Translations under genes and position numbers: made by a program
Shown: positions 1-12,173 of the stretch, piece after piece
How positions within the stretch are numbered: the stretch's first letter is position 1
Layout of the letters: each line of letters begins with the position of its first letter
Assembly (NCBI GenBank): GCA_035771175.1
Contig: CM069602.1
Coordinates: 11,741,116-11,805,115 of the forward strand
Reading direction: 5' to 3'
DNA length: 64,000 nt
DNA from: Paratinospora sagittata
Lineage: Eukaryota > Streptophyta > Magnoliopsida > Ranunculales > Menispermaceae
The notes under the pieces: model-generated
Database searches by the model: none
Told to the model about the DNA's origin: nothing
What the model saw: only the letters and a program-made list of their open reading frames with translations

Positions 1-2785
1 TTAATAAAATACATACGTTGAAGTACGCGTATATCGAGATGTATAATACACATATTTTATACGTAGGAGCCAAATATACGCATGTATGATTAGTAAATAA
101 ATAAAATTATAAAATGAAGATGACACATATGGGATCATCTTATATGAGTGCTTACAATTTAAAAAATTGAAGTTGAATTAAATTGATTAATTTATGGGGT
201 TGGTTAATTAAATATGTGGATTGGAGTATGATTTAATGACTTAATGAATAATATGATTTAATGCATGTGTGTATATGAATACATGTGAAATAAGTGAATT
301 GAGTTATAAATTCAATTAAGAAAATGGTGTAGATTGAAATTGAATTATTAAATGAATTATATAAATGAGATGAGTTGAATTCAATGAAATTTGATGGAGG
401 AGTTGGTTATTAAGGAGAGCCTAGGTGCATTGGATCATTTTGTATATGTAAATATCAACTCTCATATTTAATCTCAATCTATCTCAACCGTTGAAATAAA
501 AAAAAGAAAAAGAAAAAGAAGAAGAAGAATAGAAAGAGAAGAAAGAAGTTGCTGAACGAGAAAGAAAGAAAGAAAGAAAAAAGAAAGAGAGAAAAAGAAA
601 AAGAAAGAAAGAGAAGAAGGAAGAGGAAATGAAGGGAGAATGCGAGATTTGCGTCAAATCGGGACTCGCGGTAAGTGATTTTCACTCTATTTCTTCGTAA
701 AATTAATATCTAAGCTAGATGTAACGATTCTAGCAGAGTAATTTTAGTTATGAAAGTTGTTTTACAGTGTTTTTAAAATAGGAGTTTTGACCCAACTTGA
801 ACGAAAATTTGTTCGAAAGGTGGAAAAACACTCCCTAGACTGTAGGAGCCCCGAATATGTGGTTCGATTTCAATTATGTGTTCATTTGGAATTTTTATAG
901 CCATTGGAAGTTTGTTGGAAGTTAGAATTATATTAGAAACCTTTCGAATCATATTAAAACCCAATGAAACTCCAGTTGAAGGCTATAGAATGGTAGAATA
1001 AACTGTTGTGAGTCCATCGATGCTAATTTCATGATTTTTGAGATCGTTTGACAATTTTAGTAAAAATTTACATCTTGCCAATGAATAGTGACGACGTGAA
1101 CAGTACTGTGAATAGTACTGTGATTATATCCGGTGAATAAAATGGAATTTGACTCTAGTGAAACTTCGGTTTGAGATCATAGAATCGTAGAAAACCGAAT
1201 TCCGGACGTTTCGATGTTAAGATTGTGATTTTTGGATATGATTTGATATTTTTAGTAACTAAATATATGATTTTGGTGAGTAAAATTGACTTTCGTGACC
1301 TTCGCGACCGTGTAAAATCTTAGTAAAATACCTGTTGAAGGTAGTAGAATGATAGATGACTGATTTTATGCGTGTCGATGTGGACAGAATAATTTTAGAA
1401 ATGTTCTAGATTTTTAATAAAATTGATATATGTTCCAGTAAAAAAAAAAACTGAGAATTAGTGAAAATATGAATTGGAACTCTATTTTCACTGTTCTTTC
1501 CTGTGGACATATCTAGATTGACCACAGAAACGAGATAATAGTTTCTTCAACTGCTTAATGGAGTTGGAATCTAAATTCACAAATATAATATTTTTCAGGT
1601 GGATCTTTATTATTAGTGATTTGAAGTGAGTTGAGAAATTGAATATGTACATAGATATGAATAAATGAAATTGAATTATGGAGTGGTTGTGACAGGTTGA
1701 GTTAGTTGATTTTAAATTGGAGCTGGACTCGAAAACGACGATGATTGTGTTTAAGTTGGAACGTGTTGTACTGTGAGTATAGTTTTCTTGATATGGTTCT
1801 TATATGACATTGTATACATATAAAATGTTTGATTGTATGTATGTTATATTTATATATAATGCATTGAGTTTTATGGATCATGCAAACTGATTTTAGCAAT
1901 TGGAGCTTGTAATGATGTCATTTCGTTAGGAATTAGACCCGGATGAGGTTTTGAAAAACCTCATTGTCAGTAGGCCTGTCCTAACAAGGGTTGCGATCCT
2001 TGAAATGACTGTGAATTGGGTAATGAGAGGCTGTGACTACCTTGTAACGACCATACAAGGGTTAGATCCGCTCTCTTGCCTTTAAAGAGGGAGATGGTAA
2101 ATTTGTTTTATGAAACTGTGCATTGGTTTATTGAATGAGCATAACTATATCTTGTGTGCATGTATCTTATTTTGATGAATGTTGCATATGTGCTTTTGAA
2201 ATAATTTTAAATGCCATGTTTCCCTAAATGCATAAAATTGCCATATCAAGAGATATATTCACTGAGCTGTTGATTGCTCACTCCATTTCCTCCAATATTT
2301 CAGGTATTGAGTCGAAGGAAAAAAAAACAATCCGTGAGTGATAATCACGTGAGCCTTTTGTCTGGTATATGTATGCATGCATTGGAAGATATGAGTTATT
2401 TTTCTTTATTTTGATAAGTATAATTATCACATACTATATCTATATTATCACATAGATGAGTTGTAAGAAAACATGGATTTTGATTTGATATTTTGGATTA
2501 TACAATGCTTGTGATGATGGAATGGGATGATCGTAAGTATCTATATTTGTGGAATGAATGGAATGATTATATATATCTATATTGGATTTGATTTGTGGTA
2601 TATCAGGAAAAAAATGTGAATTGTCCATTTTATGGGGAAACACTGTCAAAATTTCTAAAAATTTCGAGAATTATTGTGAATGTCCGTTGAGGCTGACAGT
2701 ATATTATATACTGTATATGGATATGTACAATGTATAGTACACTGTGCCGGTCATGACGTCAGCTTACGTCAGGGGTGTCGTGACA
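1..2785 (+). mobile_element. Long terminal repeat, Tekay/Del-like Ty3/gypsy (solo or 3' LTR, left edge outside window)
   Basis: No coding potential is seen. The end at about 2785 (GTCATGACGTCAG... then GTGACA) resembles the end of the LTR that closes at 6552 (ATCATGACGTTAC... then CATGACA). Both LTRs also carry an internal segment of the form 'attcactgag-ttg-ttgctcac' (about 2258-2282 here, 6080-6104 in the other) followed by a short acidic/basic low-complexity tract. No PBS follows 2785, so this is a solo LTR or the 3' LTR of an element lying further left. The 5' TG end is not visible. The orientation is inferred from the matching order of these blocks. Confidence 0.55.
497..632. repeat. Purine-rich (GA/GAA) simple-sequence tract
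   Basis: About 135 bp almost entirely of A and G on the plus strand, with runs of AAAG, GAA and AAAAAG. It lies within the LTR-like sequence. The open frame on the minus strand here is a run of Phe, Leu and Ser produced by this tract and is not a gene. Confidence 0.8.
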
Positions 2786-3640
2786 TTATCCAACTATATA
2801 GATAAACTAATTCATTTAGAACAAAATAACACATATTTAAGATAAATTAAATGAATAATATTTTTAATTTGTATCTTTTATTTAATTATTTAACTAAAAT
2901 TTATATTTTATTGTAACTAATTTAACCTTAAAATACATATTTGGTTATATTAGTAGTCCAAAAGCCTGACCCAAAGGACCGACCTAAAGGCCCGACCCAA
3001 AGGCCTGATCCATATATGATTTGGGTTGGGTCTGAGCCAAAATTTTTAATGTTGGTTCGATTATTTCTAGGCCCGGCGGGACAGGATCGGACCGGGCCAA
3101 ATGGCCCGAATTGCCACCCCTACCTATTGCACATAAATTTTTCGTGAAAAACCTTGAATTCCCATAATAGAAAATGAGTTTGACATGACAACATCCCTAT
3201 CATTGATGGGATGACATAGAATTCAAATTATAAGTAATGTCAAAGCAACTCCATTTCTCAACACAATTCTCAACTCATATTGACGTGACCTTATTTACAT
3301 ACAACATGAAAAAATAATTTTTTTTAAAAGGTAAAAAGTAGTTACATCACACACTGTAACGTAATACATTGTTAAAAAAATATTAAGAATTGCACCTCTC
3401 TTGCATTTTTCAAAAAATTTACTGGCGCATGGTATAGATGTTGCCATATCACACACATTTACAAATTTGAGTTTTTTTTTTCTTTCCTTAAAACCTTCTT
3501 TAACATCACCCTTATCAAAAACAAAAGTAGAAGTTTAGATTTACAATCGCCACATGCAAATTGGTTTGTAGACCTCACCCTTTGTAATGCTAGGTCCTAG
3601 GTCAAACTCATCACATGTGCGTGCCTCATATGTGTAGACG
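2786..3640. other. AT-rich intergenic stretch, no gene seen
   Basis: Mostly AT-rich with short homopolymers. The one distinct element is the GC-rich block annotated separately. I see no coding sequence, tRNA or clear terminal inverted repeat. Confidence 0.6.
2950..3125. repeat. GC-rich degenerate repeat block of 'GGCCCGACCC' type
   Basis: Short repeats of the form CCAAAGG/CCGACC, GGGTTGGGTC and GGCCCGGCGGG, ending 'ttgccacccctac'. Similar blocks are common in dispersed plant transposons, but I could not assign a family. The open frame across it is rich in Pro, Gly and Asp and looks fortuitous. Confidence 0.4.
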
Positions 3641-4742
3641 TTTTTTTTTTTGAAAGAAATCAAAACCATTAGCATTAAGAGAAAATAGAAAGAGGAGATG
3701 CCTCCTCAATTACAAGGTTAGTAATAAGAGGAGGAATTTTCTCAATCCATATCAGAGGATGAAGGGAACAAAGCCAAATCTTCTGAGTTTATCTGCGACT
3801 CTATTACATTCTCTTAGAATAGCAATAATACATAAATTTGGCCATTGGGTGATCAATTGTTTGCAGTCCTCCATTAGTTCACCTATTTTCTTGTGAGATC
3901 GATCCCTACTTTTTAGATCATTCATCACGCCCGCGGAATCACCTTCAAGGATGTCGATGGGAATACTTGTTTCCAGCACAAATTTATGTGTCGCTCTCAC
4001 AACACAAAACTCAGTTGTTGTTGCCTGGGAACCTCCATATTGACTTTGCTGCGACGATTTGCCCGAGGTGGTCCCTTACAATGATGTCGATGCCAACAAC
4101 CCCACTTTTATCAAGACTTGCATCAACATTTAATTTAAACTGATTCATAGGGAGGGCTGCCACCTCTGCTCCCTATTGGATCTCATTACTACTTGCTGGT
4201 CAGATAATTGTTGATATTCATTAAGATTTACAATGGATCTCTCAGCCACCATCACTCTTGGCTCCATTTTCTTCTTAATGCAAATATTGTTTCTATCATT
4301 CCAGATTGCCCAAGAGGTTATCATTATCTTTTCCAAGTCTTGCCTACTAGCACTCTCAATCATTACCTTCACTCGACCTTGTTCCATCATCAAAATAAGG
4401 TTTTTGTTGCCAACTGTTAGTTCAACATCGGCCCAAAACTCTTTTGCTCTGATGCATCCTAATATTGCATGTGAAGCAATCTCTATTTCTTTTTGACATA
4501 ACTCACATGTAGCATCATCCAAGATCCTTCTTTTCCTCAAGTTGTCCTTTACTAGGATTATGTTGTAAAAAAACTTCCAAAAGAAGATCTTCACTTTTGG
4601 TGGTAAGCGCATTGCCCAAAGTTTTGACCAGATTTTTCTATCACCCTCACTGGAAGAGCTTTCACTCATGCTTGAATTTTTGAGTGCAAAGCAATACCCA
4701 CTCTTAACTAAGTATTGACAATGCATTTGCATAGACTTACCT
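3641..4742 (-). pseudogene. Broken plant LINE 3' end: zinc-binding RT tail plus RNase H-like domain
   Basis: On the minus strand a 195-aa frame (4732-4145) matches the zf-RVT domain that follows reverse transcriptase in plant LINEs: 'LPPKVKIFFWK', then C-E-L-C and a downstream H-x-I-x-x-C. It is followed, after a frame break around 4010-4140, by an RNase H-like domain: 'LNVDAS' near 4120-4140 (the first catalytic Asp) and 'ILRECNRVADKL' near 3770-3815. The 3' end carries an 11-nt poly(A) tail on this strand (T run at 3641-3651), as expected after target-primed integration. The 5' side is cut at about 4742, where the gypsy LTR begins, so the LTR element probably inserted into this LINE. It is not functional. 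Confidence 0.75.
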
Positions 4743-6552
4743 TGTAATTCCCCGTAAATCGGTCAAATGCATATGTTGACTTATATGTATTGTAAGACGT
4801 ATTATACGTGCATACGTATGTATATTGGCCTTAAAATAGTGAAAATACAAGTATGGTAGGATCATTGATACATTAGGATGCTAGTTGTGTCATAAAATAT
4901 CCCATACTTAGAGAAATTGCAAATTGGATCGCAAGAAACTCGCTCCTGCAAAGAGAAAAGTATTCCTTGAAGCTTGGCAGCATTTTTTAAAAGGTCGGTA
5001 AGGAGGTTAGTTGTTTTTAAAATAAATAACTCACTCATTTCAGCGACTAAAAAGGAGGAAACGAAGGAAAAAAGGAAAAGGGAGCTGGGGACTTCGATTT
5101 CAAGGTGAGTTTTGCTCCGATTTCGATAAAAATTGTGTAGATTTGTTCATTATGAAAAGTTGTATAACATATGTCATTCTTGTAGATTTTTAATGGTTGA
5201 ATTTGTGGATTGAGGAAACGTGATTGGAGTTTGGAAGTATGAATTTTCATGGACAATTGATAGGTAAATGATTTGTGATTAGAATAGATGTTATTACCTT
5301 TGATTTGGTTCAAAGAGAATGAATTTTCATGGAGGAAAACCCCATCTCTTTAGCCGCAAGCAGTTGAGGGTTTGGGGAGTTTTTATGGTATTTTCTGGGA
5401 AATTAATGTATGATAGAGCTGGAAATGAATTTGAGAATAATTAATTGTTGTTTGTATGCAATTTACAGCAAGAATTGTGGATTGAATTGGTGATTGGAGC
5501 GAACGTAAGTAAGCAGCTAGTTTGTCGAGAAATAGGTTGTGCGTTGTTAGTGAGTATTTCGTGACTTTGGTCTTTTGTATATGTCATTATATGATAGAAA
5601 TTGTGTTACAAATCATGAATATGTATATGTATGTGCATTGTTTTAAATTCATGAAACTATTTGACATTTAGAGCATGCCTTAGACTTGCTAGAGCAAGTT
5701 ACAACATGAGGTCATTTCCAGAAGACAGTCCCACATGAGTATTGAGTAATCTCATGGACCGAGTGATAGTTTCTGAATGAAATTAGGGTTAAGTTCTGAT
5801 TTGAAATGATCTATAGTAGAAAATTGGGTAATACGAGGTCCGTTGTGTAGACTACTTATAAATGCATAATAAGGAGTGAGTACTCGCTCTATTACTAGCG
5901 GGAGGGAGATGTAATGATTCTAGTGAAATCTTACATGTTTTATAAATTTGATTGCATTGTAACTATATTATAAACATGAATGTATTATGAATGTTTCATA
6001 TGTGTTTTGAATGAGGTTTGACTGTGTGTTTGATTCACATGTTTTCCTTATATGCATATATGATGTCATAGTTATGAGTATTCACTGAGTTGTGGTTGCT
6101 CACCCTATTCTCAAACATTTTAGGTTCGGATCCCAAAGGAAAAGGGAAGGCACGCGAAGGATAAAAAATCCTTCTTCTTTTGTTAAGTATGTATGAGTTT
6201 GAGAATATCAGAATGTTTAAATACAATTTTGAGTAATAGTTGTATAAATAACACTAACTATGATATGAGTATCATATAGATGGGTATGGATGCCATGAAT
6301 AGTTTGTACATGAATGTGTATATGAAATTTGAGGTTATATGGTGAATGGAAATGGATGAATGTATAATAATTGCCTTTGAGAAAATCAGGTTGTGATATC
6401 GTGAATAAATAAAGAAGACTCTATCGAAATTTTGAAAAAAAAATTGGATGTATTTATGTGGGAGGCTAACAGGGTATTGTGTACATCGTTATATGACGTA
6501 TATGGTATTTTATGCCGATCATGACGTTACTTATACGAAGTGGGTCATGACA
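4743..6552 (+). mobile_element. 5' LTR of Ty3/gypsy (Tekay/Del-like) element
   Basis: Begins TGTAATTCCCC at 4743 and ends TGACA at 6552, four bases before a primer-binding site, giving an LTR of about 1.8 kb with TG...CA ends. It is AT-rich and non-coding. The length and the internal 'attcactgagttgtggttgctcac' style block suit the Tekay/Del lineage (inference from general knowledge). The boundary was chosen from the PBS on the right and the interrupted LINE on the left. Confidence 0.65.
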
Positions 6553-6556
6553 ATGT

Positions 6557-6568
6557 TGGTATCAGAGC
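6557..6568 (+). promoter_or_regulatory. Retrotransposon primer-binding site (initiator tRNA-Met type)
   Basis: TGGTATCAGAGC, the standard complement of the 3' end of plant initiator methionine tRNA used by many Ty1 and Ty3 elements. Four bases separate it from the LTR end. Confidence 0.85.
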
Positions 6569-6737
6569 CTTAGGTTAGGATTAAAAGCCTTTGAAGATAA
6601 AAGCCTATTACATTATTTTTTGTATGTATGGGTATATTTTATGGGTAGCTAGAATTTGAATAAATACCATGATCATTTGACTAATTGTCTCTTTTATCTG
6701 TAATTTTCATATTTGAAAGGGGACAGTTAAATTGATC

Positions 6738-7860
6738 ATGGATCGTACTGATTGAGAAAGGATCAGAAAGCTAGAAGTATTAGCTGCCCAACAGCAACAA
6801 AATGCTCAGATCATTGAAACGATGACAAAGATGTAAGAAGACAGGCAGAGGCCTGCAACATTAGTGATTCTCAATGTTGGAGCCAGCAGTGTTGGTGCAC
6901 CTGTACCTGTACCTGTGCATGTTGCTAAGATTCAAATACTTGATCTGGATGTTGAGAGGATCAAGGAGAAAGAAAGCTATGAAAAGGTGATGATAGCCTT
7001 TAAGAGGCGAGAACCATCATCTTTTTCTAGTAGTTTGCATTGGAAGCGACAAAGAATTGGCTTCTGAAGATGAAGGTCTAGATTTAAAACCTGTGAGATG
7101 GTGGCAGACTACAGAGAGAATACAAGGTGTTGTAGACACCTGGGCCAGATTTAAAACATTATTTCGTGAAGCCTACGCCTTAAAGGCTAAGAACGACAGA
7201 AGGAGGGTAGAATTTATGGGACTGAAACAGGGAAACATGACTGTGAGACAGTACGAGCATGAGTTCAATCGACTATCTGTGTTCGCACTGGAGTTGGTAC
7301 ATACTGATGAGCTGAGGATGAGACAGCTCAATGATGGATTCAGAGATCCTATCTGGTAAGGCTTGGCACTATCTGGTGTACAAACATACGATCAGGCTAT
7401 GCGGCAGGCCTTAGATTTCGAGACTACAAAGGCAGTCGTAGCTAAGCCAGTTGTACAGTTGGCACCACTAGTACCACCCGTATAGTCAATTGTTCCATAA
7501 TTGTATCTACCATTTCAGGGGAAGAAAAATGGCAGATGGGGTAGAAACCAATGGGCAGACGCCAAGAAGGCTAAGATGACTGAGGCAGCCAATGAAGGTG
7601 AGCCACTTATGACTCCTATGACACCAGTCCTACTATTTACAGCTCTACCACCACATTCAGTAGGCAGAAGAACACCGACAGTAGGGAAACCTCCGAGTCA
7701 GAGTTCTTCCATGAAACTACTATGGCCTCAGTTGAAAGACTCAAGACCGAGTTGGTTTCCAGCTCCGGGCATAGAGTCCCAGACTGTTTCTTCGACTCCT
7801 CGTCCACCTCCGACATGTTACAGATGTGGCATTAAAGGCCACAAGCTTTTTTAATGTCCT
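6738..7860 (+). pseudogene. Ty3/gypsy gag remnant with CCHC zinc knuckle
   Basis: The probable gag start at 6738 (ATGGATCGT) meets an in-frame TGA after five codons. The capsid-type core is readable at 7057-7359 ('WARFKTLFREAY', 'QGNMTVRQYEHEFNRLS', 'LRMRQLNDGF'), then a TAG. The second part (7501-7854) is basic and Pro-rich and ends in a zinc knuckle C-x2-C-x4-H-x4-C ('CYRCGIKGHKLF'). That knuckle has an in-frame TAA one codon before the last Cys. Several frame changes make this non-functional. Confidence 0.8.
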
Positions 7861-7935
7861 TTCCAGCTGATTCCAAAGATCCCGACTCTTCCAGCCATTG
7901 CTACACCTTCTAGCACACGAGAGCAGGCGAAAGTT

Positions 7936-8580
7936 ATGACAGTACCAAATCCTGACACCAGCAAAACCTTGATAAAAGGTATGATCAGTATCTGTGATGT
8001 GATGATGTATATTTTGATTGATGCTGGATTTACTTTATCTTTTATTGTTGGTCATATGGTAGATAGGTTGCATTTGACTCCTGTTAGGGCTAGTACACAA
8101 TTGATTTTGAGTACAACAGTAGGAGAAAAAATCTATCCAAACATGGTATGTCAAAATTGTGTTGTCAAATATGTGGGACACGAAATGACAGTTGACCTTA
8201 GAGTGTTAGAATTTTTGGAATTTGATGTCATCCTGGGTATGGATTGGTTAGCAGCCTGCCATGCCCTACTGGATTGTTTTTTTGAAAAGGTGGTGTCTCA
8301 GATACCTGGTCAGCAATCATTTATATATAGAGGTATGGTTACCTCTAAACCTCCTATAAGAGGTAGGATTGTGACCAATGAGGAGATGAAAATATTGGCT
8401 AGTTTAAAGCCTCAGGGAGATATGGAACAAGGAATTCAGTTGTCTGAAACTCTTGTAGTATGTGATTACCCAGATGTGTTTCTTGATGATTTACTGGGAT
8501 TGCCACCTAAACGGGAAATAAACTTTATTATAAAACTGATACCAGTACAAAACCTATCTCCATTCCTCTATACAGAATGA
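7936..8580 (+). pseudogene. Ty3/gypsy aspartic protease remnant
   Basis: A 214-aa open frame with a retropepsin-like fold signature: 'YILIDAGFTLSFI' in the position of the usual hydrophobic-D-S/T-G-A-T-x-S-F-I motif, then 'FDVILGMDWLAACHALLDC', the conserved GMDWL block of plant Ty3/gypsy proteases. The active-site triplet reads D-A-G instead of D-S/T-G, so activity is unlikely even apart from the broken polyprotein. The frame ends where RT should begin. Confidence 0.8.
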
Positions 8581-9231
8581 CACCTAAAGAGTTACAAGAA
8601 CTCAAAATACAACTTGATGAGTTGATGGAAAAAAGGTTTATTACCCTTAGCATGTCACCATGGGGGTGCACCTGTACTGTTTGTGAAGAAGAAAAATGAA
8701 AGTGTACATCTGTGTATAGACTACCGTTAGTTGAACAAGGTGACAATGAAAAATAAGTATCCTCTCCCACGGATAGATGATTTGTTTGATCAACTGAATG
8801 AAGCCAAATTCTTTTCAAAGACCGATCTACGATCTGAGTACCATTAGTTGAGAATTCGAGAAGAGGATATACCGAAGACAACTTTTAGAACAAGATATGA
8901 ACATTTTGAATTTCTAGTAATGCTTTTTGGTTTGACCAATGCACCTTCCATGTTTATGGACTTGATGCAGAGGGTATTTAAGCCATATCTTGATATGTTA
9001 ATCATTGTGTTTATTGATGATATTCTCATTTACTCCAAGACTCGAGATGAGCATGAGCAGCACCTCCGTATTACTTTGCAGACACTGAGAGAGCATAGGT
9101 TGTATGCCAAGTTCAGTAAGTGTGAATTTTGGATAAATGAAGTTAAATCTTTGGGTCATGTGGTCAGTGTAGAAGGAATATTTGTTGATTCTACCAAGGT
9201 CAAGGCTATCATTAGCCAAGACCAACCATAA
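8581..9231 (+). pseudogene. Ty3/gypsy reverse transcriptase remnant
   Basis: The RT palm starts near 8581 ('TPKELQELK') and shifts frame near 8660. It has two in-frame stops, near 8730 and 8847, in the 'DYR-LNK' and 'SEYH-LRI' motifs. The 3' half is open (8848-9231): '[14 protein letters not shown]', the catalytic '[12 protein letters not shown]' (F-x-D-D) and 'KCEFW' with the thumb-side 'GHVVSVEGI'. The motif order is that of plant Ty3/gypsy. Confidence 0.85.
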
Positions 9232-9235
9232 TGAC

Positions 9236-9560
9236 AGAGATACGTAGTTTTTTGGGTTTAGCTAGTTATTACAGGAAGTTTGTGGAGGGTAAACTAGCAA
9301 CTCCACTTACCAAAGTAACTCTGAAAAATGTGTCATTTGTGTGGACTGTAGCTTGTGAGTAAGCTTTCACAGAACTGAAAAGAAAGCTGACTATTGCACC
9401 AGTTTTGATACTTCTAGAACCTAGTAGAGAGTTGGTGATTTATAAAGATGAGTCTCATTCAAGTCTGGGTTATGTATTTGCTGATGCATCATTCACCTTG
9501 AAGTATCATCCTAGGAAAGCCAATGTAGTTGCTGATGCATTGAGTAGAAAACAAACAAAA
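9236..9560 (+). pseudogene. RT connection and RNase H remnant with internal deletion
   Basis: 'FLGLASYYRKFVEG' (RT/RNase H connection) is readable from about 9250, followed by 'AFTELKRKLT' after a stop at 9360. 'SRELVIYKDESHSSLGYV' (RNase H start) then jumps directly to 'FTLKYHPRKANVVADALSRK' (RNase H end) near 9480. Most of the central RNase H domain, including the middle acidic residues, is deleted. Confidence 0.75.
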
Positions 9561-10790
9561 ACTAGGGTGGTGGCTTATTATATGGCCCATAAGTGGCATT
9601 TACTGAAGAGATTTACTATGATGAATACACTTTCTATAGCGCCACATACTGATATAAGTGCCCAGATGCATGTGCAACTTACTGATACCCATATTCAGAA
9701 GGTCGAGGATCTGCAACAACATGATCCTGATTTTGATATGTACAATTCTTGGGCTGATAAACCTGAAAGAGTTGATTGGCAACGAGATTCAGATGGTGTG
9801 GTACTATTTTTGGGGAGATTAGGGGTACCTGTAGATCGTGATTTGAGGACAGAGTTACTTCAGACAACACACATATCTCAGTATATTATTCATTCAGTTC
9901 CAACCAAAATGTACCATGATATTAAAAGAACAGTTTGGTGGCATGGGATGAAAAAGAATATAGCTGAGTATGTGCAGAAATGTGGGGTGTGTCAGCAGGT
10001 TAAAGCTGAACATCAGAGGCCTGGAGAATAGATGCAACCATTATCCATTTCAGAATGGAAATGAGAGCATATCACTATGGATTTTATTATGGGATTACCC
10101 AGATCTCAGGGTAAATACGATGTCATCTGGGTTATTGTTGATGAAATGACGAAGTCTGCCCATTTTCTTCAGATGAGCACAAGAGACTCTGTAGACAAAT
10201 TGAGCAGATTATATGTACGAGAGATTGTGAGATTACATGGGGTACCTGTTTCCATTGTGTCAGATAGAGATTCGAGGTTTACATTAAGGTTTTGGCATTC
10301 AATACATACTCGATTTGGGACCCATCACCATTTCAGTACTACATTTCATCCACAGACTGGTGGCCAGTTTGAGAGAGTGATACAAATGCTTGATGATATG
10401 CTTAGATCGAGCATTTTAGAGTTTGGTGGGAGTTGGAGTGAATACCTTCGTCTGTGTGAATTTGCATATAACAATAACTATTAGGCTAGCATTGGTATGA
10501 TACCTTTTGAGGCCTTGTATGGCCGACCATGTAGATCTTCAACTTGTTGGTATGAAGTTGGAGAATCACAGTTATTGGGACCAGGTATTGTTGAAGGTTT
10601 CCCCAATAAAAGGCCACATGAGGTTTGGCGTCTCACAAAAATTTTCTCCACGATTTGTTGGACCATTTAATCTGGTGTTATATTATTTTCTAAGAAGTAC
10701 TGATCTTCATAACACATCATTCATGCTTTTCGAAATTGCACTTCAGAAGGAGCTGGGGGAACATTTGATTTTTGGGAAACCAAAGAAATA
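9561..10790 (+). pseudogene. Ty3/gypsy integrase remnant
   Basis: The zinc-binding part is visible in 9890-10,030 ('YHDIKRTVWWHGMKKNI', 'CGVCQQVKAEHQRPGE', then TAG). The catalytic core is open at 10,077-10,484: 'MDFIMGLPRS' (first Asp), 'IVSDRDSRF' (second Asp) and 'HPQTGGQFERV' (Glu). A TAG at 10,482 and a frame change follow. The C-terminal GPY/F-like segment is 'KFSPRFVGPFNL' near 10,640-10,675. I see no chromodomain. The coding part fades out at about 10,790. Confidence 0.8.
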
Positions 10791-10967
10791 GGAAGGACGA
10801 GATTCATCAGGCGATAGGAGGATACGGATTGCTAATCTCAATAGTTAGGTAGTCCAGATTTAATGTATCTGATTGCATAATCGGAGTCGCTAGATCACAT
10901 CTATTCCGATGAAGCATGATCAGACAGCGTGTGATGGGGATATACGGATCACGACCTAGCGCGGTCC
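10791..10967. other. Unassigned junction between gypsy remnant and RKD array
   Basis: About 180 bp with no similarity to the 5' LTR, no polypurine tract that I can defend, and no RKD-unit sequence. The 3' LTR expected here is missing. Confidence 0.5.
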
Positions 10968-11145
10968 AATTAAACTATAGTTTGATCTATAAACATCAAT
11001 CTTCATTCTATTTATTGGGTAATTCGCATCAACATCTTTCAATTAATAGAATTAATTCGCATCAACATCTTTCAATTTTTATACACACCATAAGCTGGTA
11101 TACAAGATAAAATTGTCTCAAAAGTACTATCCAATTAAACTATAG
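10968..11145 (-). repeat. Rearranged fragment of the RKD 3' flank (left edge of the array)
   Basis: Read on the minus strand, 11,145-10,968 contains 'ctatagtttaattggata', 'ttatcttgtataccagctta' and 'aagatgttgatgcgaatta'. These are the same blocks found downstream of each RKD gene (e.g. 39,790-39,920). Here the block order is altered and 'cgcatcaacatctttcaa' occurs twice (near 11,027 and 11,059). It resembles the right-array version ('tacacaccataagctggtat') more than the left-array 3' flanks, which lack that segment. Confidence 0.75.
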
Positions 11146-11854
11146 CCTGTTCATCAGCACGCCGTAATCTCCTGTTCATCAGCACGCCCCTTATACCTGC
11201 CGCCGTAATATCCTGTTCATGAGCACGCCGTATCCTCCTGTTCATCAGCACGCCCCGTATTCTACTGTTCATCAGCACGCCGTAATCTCCTGTCCATGAG
11301 CACGCCGTATTCTACTGTTCATCAGCACTCCCGTATTCTCCTGTTCATCAGCAAGCCGTAATCTCCTGTTCATCAGCACGCCCCTTATACCTGCTGCCGT
11401 AATCTCCCGTCCATGAGCACGCCGTATTCTACTGTTCATCAGCACGCCCCTTATACCTGCCGCCGTAATCTCCTGTTCATGAGCACGTCGTATCCTCCTG
11501 TTCATCAGCACGCCCCGTATTCCACTGTTCATCAGCACGCCGTAATCTCCTGTTCATCAGCACGCCGTATTCTCCTGTTCATCAACACGCCCCTTATACC
11601 TGCCGCCGTAATCTCCTGTTCATGAGCACGCCGTATCCTCCTGTTCATCAGCACGCCGTAATCTCCTGTTCATCAGCACGCCCCTTATACCTACCGCCGT
11701 AATCTCCTGTTCATCAGCACGACGTATTCTCCTCTTCATCAACACGCCCCTTATACCTGCCGCCGTAATCTCCTGTTCATGAGCACGCCGTATCCTCCTG
11801 TTCATCAGCACGCGCCGTATTCTACTGTTCATCAGCACGCCGTAATCTCCTGTT
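11146..11854 (-). repeat. Minisatellite array M0 (no RKD promoter attached in transcription direction)
   Basis: Built of units containing GCCGTAATCTCCTGTTCATC, either about 25 bp or about 41 bp with an added 'gccccttatacctgc' module. It lies downstream of RKD copy L1, and its outward side abuts the rearranged 3' flank fragment instead of a TATA box and gene. It looks like the broken outermost unit of the left array. Confidence 0.9.
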
Positions 11855-12173
11855 TAATTTTAGAATTAGTGGTGTTCACATAGAAATGGGCCCCACTCAT
11901 GAGAGCAGTAATTGAGGTCATGAAAATGAATTTTGTGATTTCACCAATTTGAACAGCTTAGGAACAATGTTTTTAAGAGTCCGTTGTTATAATATTTTAG
12001 AATTAGTGGTGTTCACGTAGAAATGGTCCCCACTCATGACCAATTTGAACAGCTTAGGAACAATGTTTTTAAGAGTCCGTTGTTATAATATTTTAGAATT
12101 AGTAGTGTTCACGTAGAAATGGGCCCCACTCATGAGAGCAGTAATTGAGGTCATGAAAATGAATTTTGTGATT
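11855..12173 (-). repeat. 137-bp repeat cluster (one full, one internally deleted, one partial)
   Basis: Marked by 'gtgttcacgtagaaatgg', GGGCCCCACTCATGA and 'aagagtccgttgttataa'. The middle copy lacks the segment between 'cactcatga' and 'ccaatttgaac'. Confidence 0.9.

Noticed and set aside
479..685. 68-aa Phe/Leu-rich minus-strand frame
   Set aside because: Product of the purine-rich simple repeat.
2941..3147. 68-aa frame in the GC-rich block
   Set aside because: Composition follows the degenerate repeat, and there is no recognisable domain.
10791..10976. 3' LTR of the gypsy element
   Set aside because: No match by eye to the 5' LTR start (TGTAATTCCCC) or end (CATGACA).
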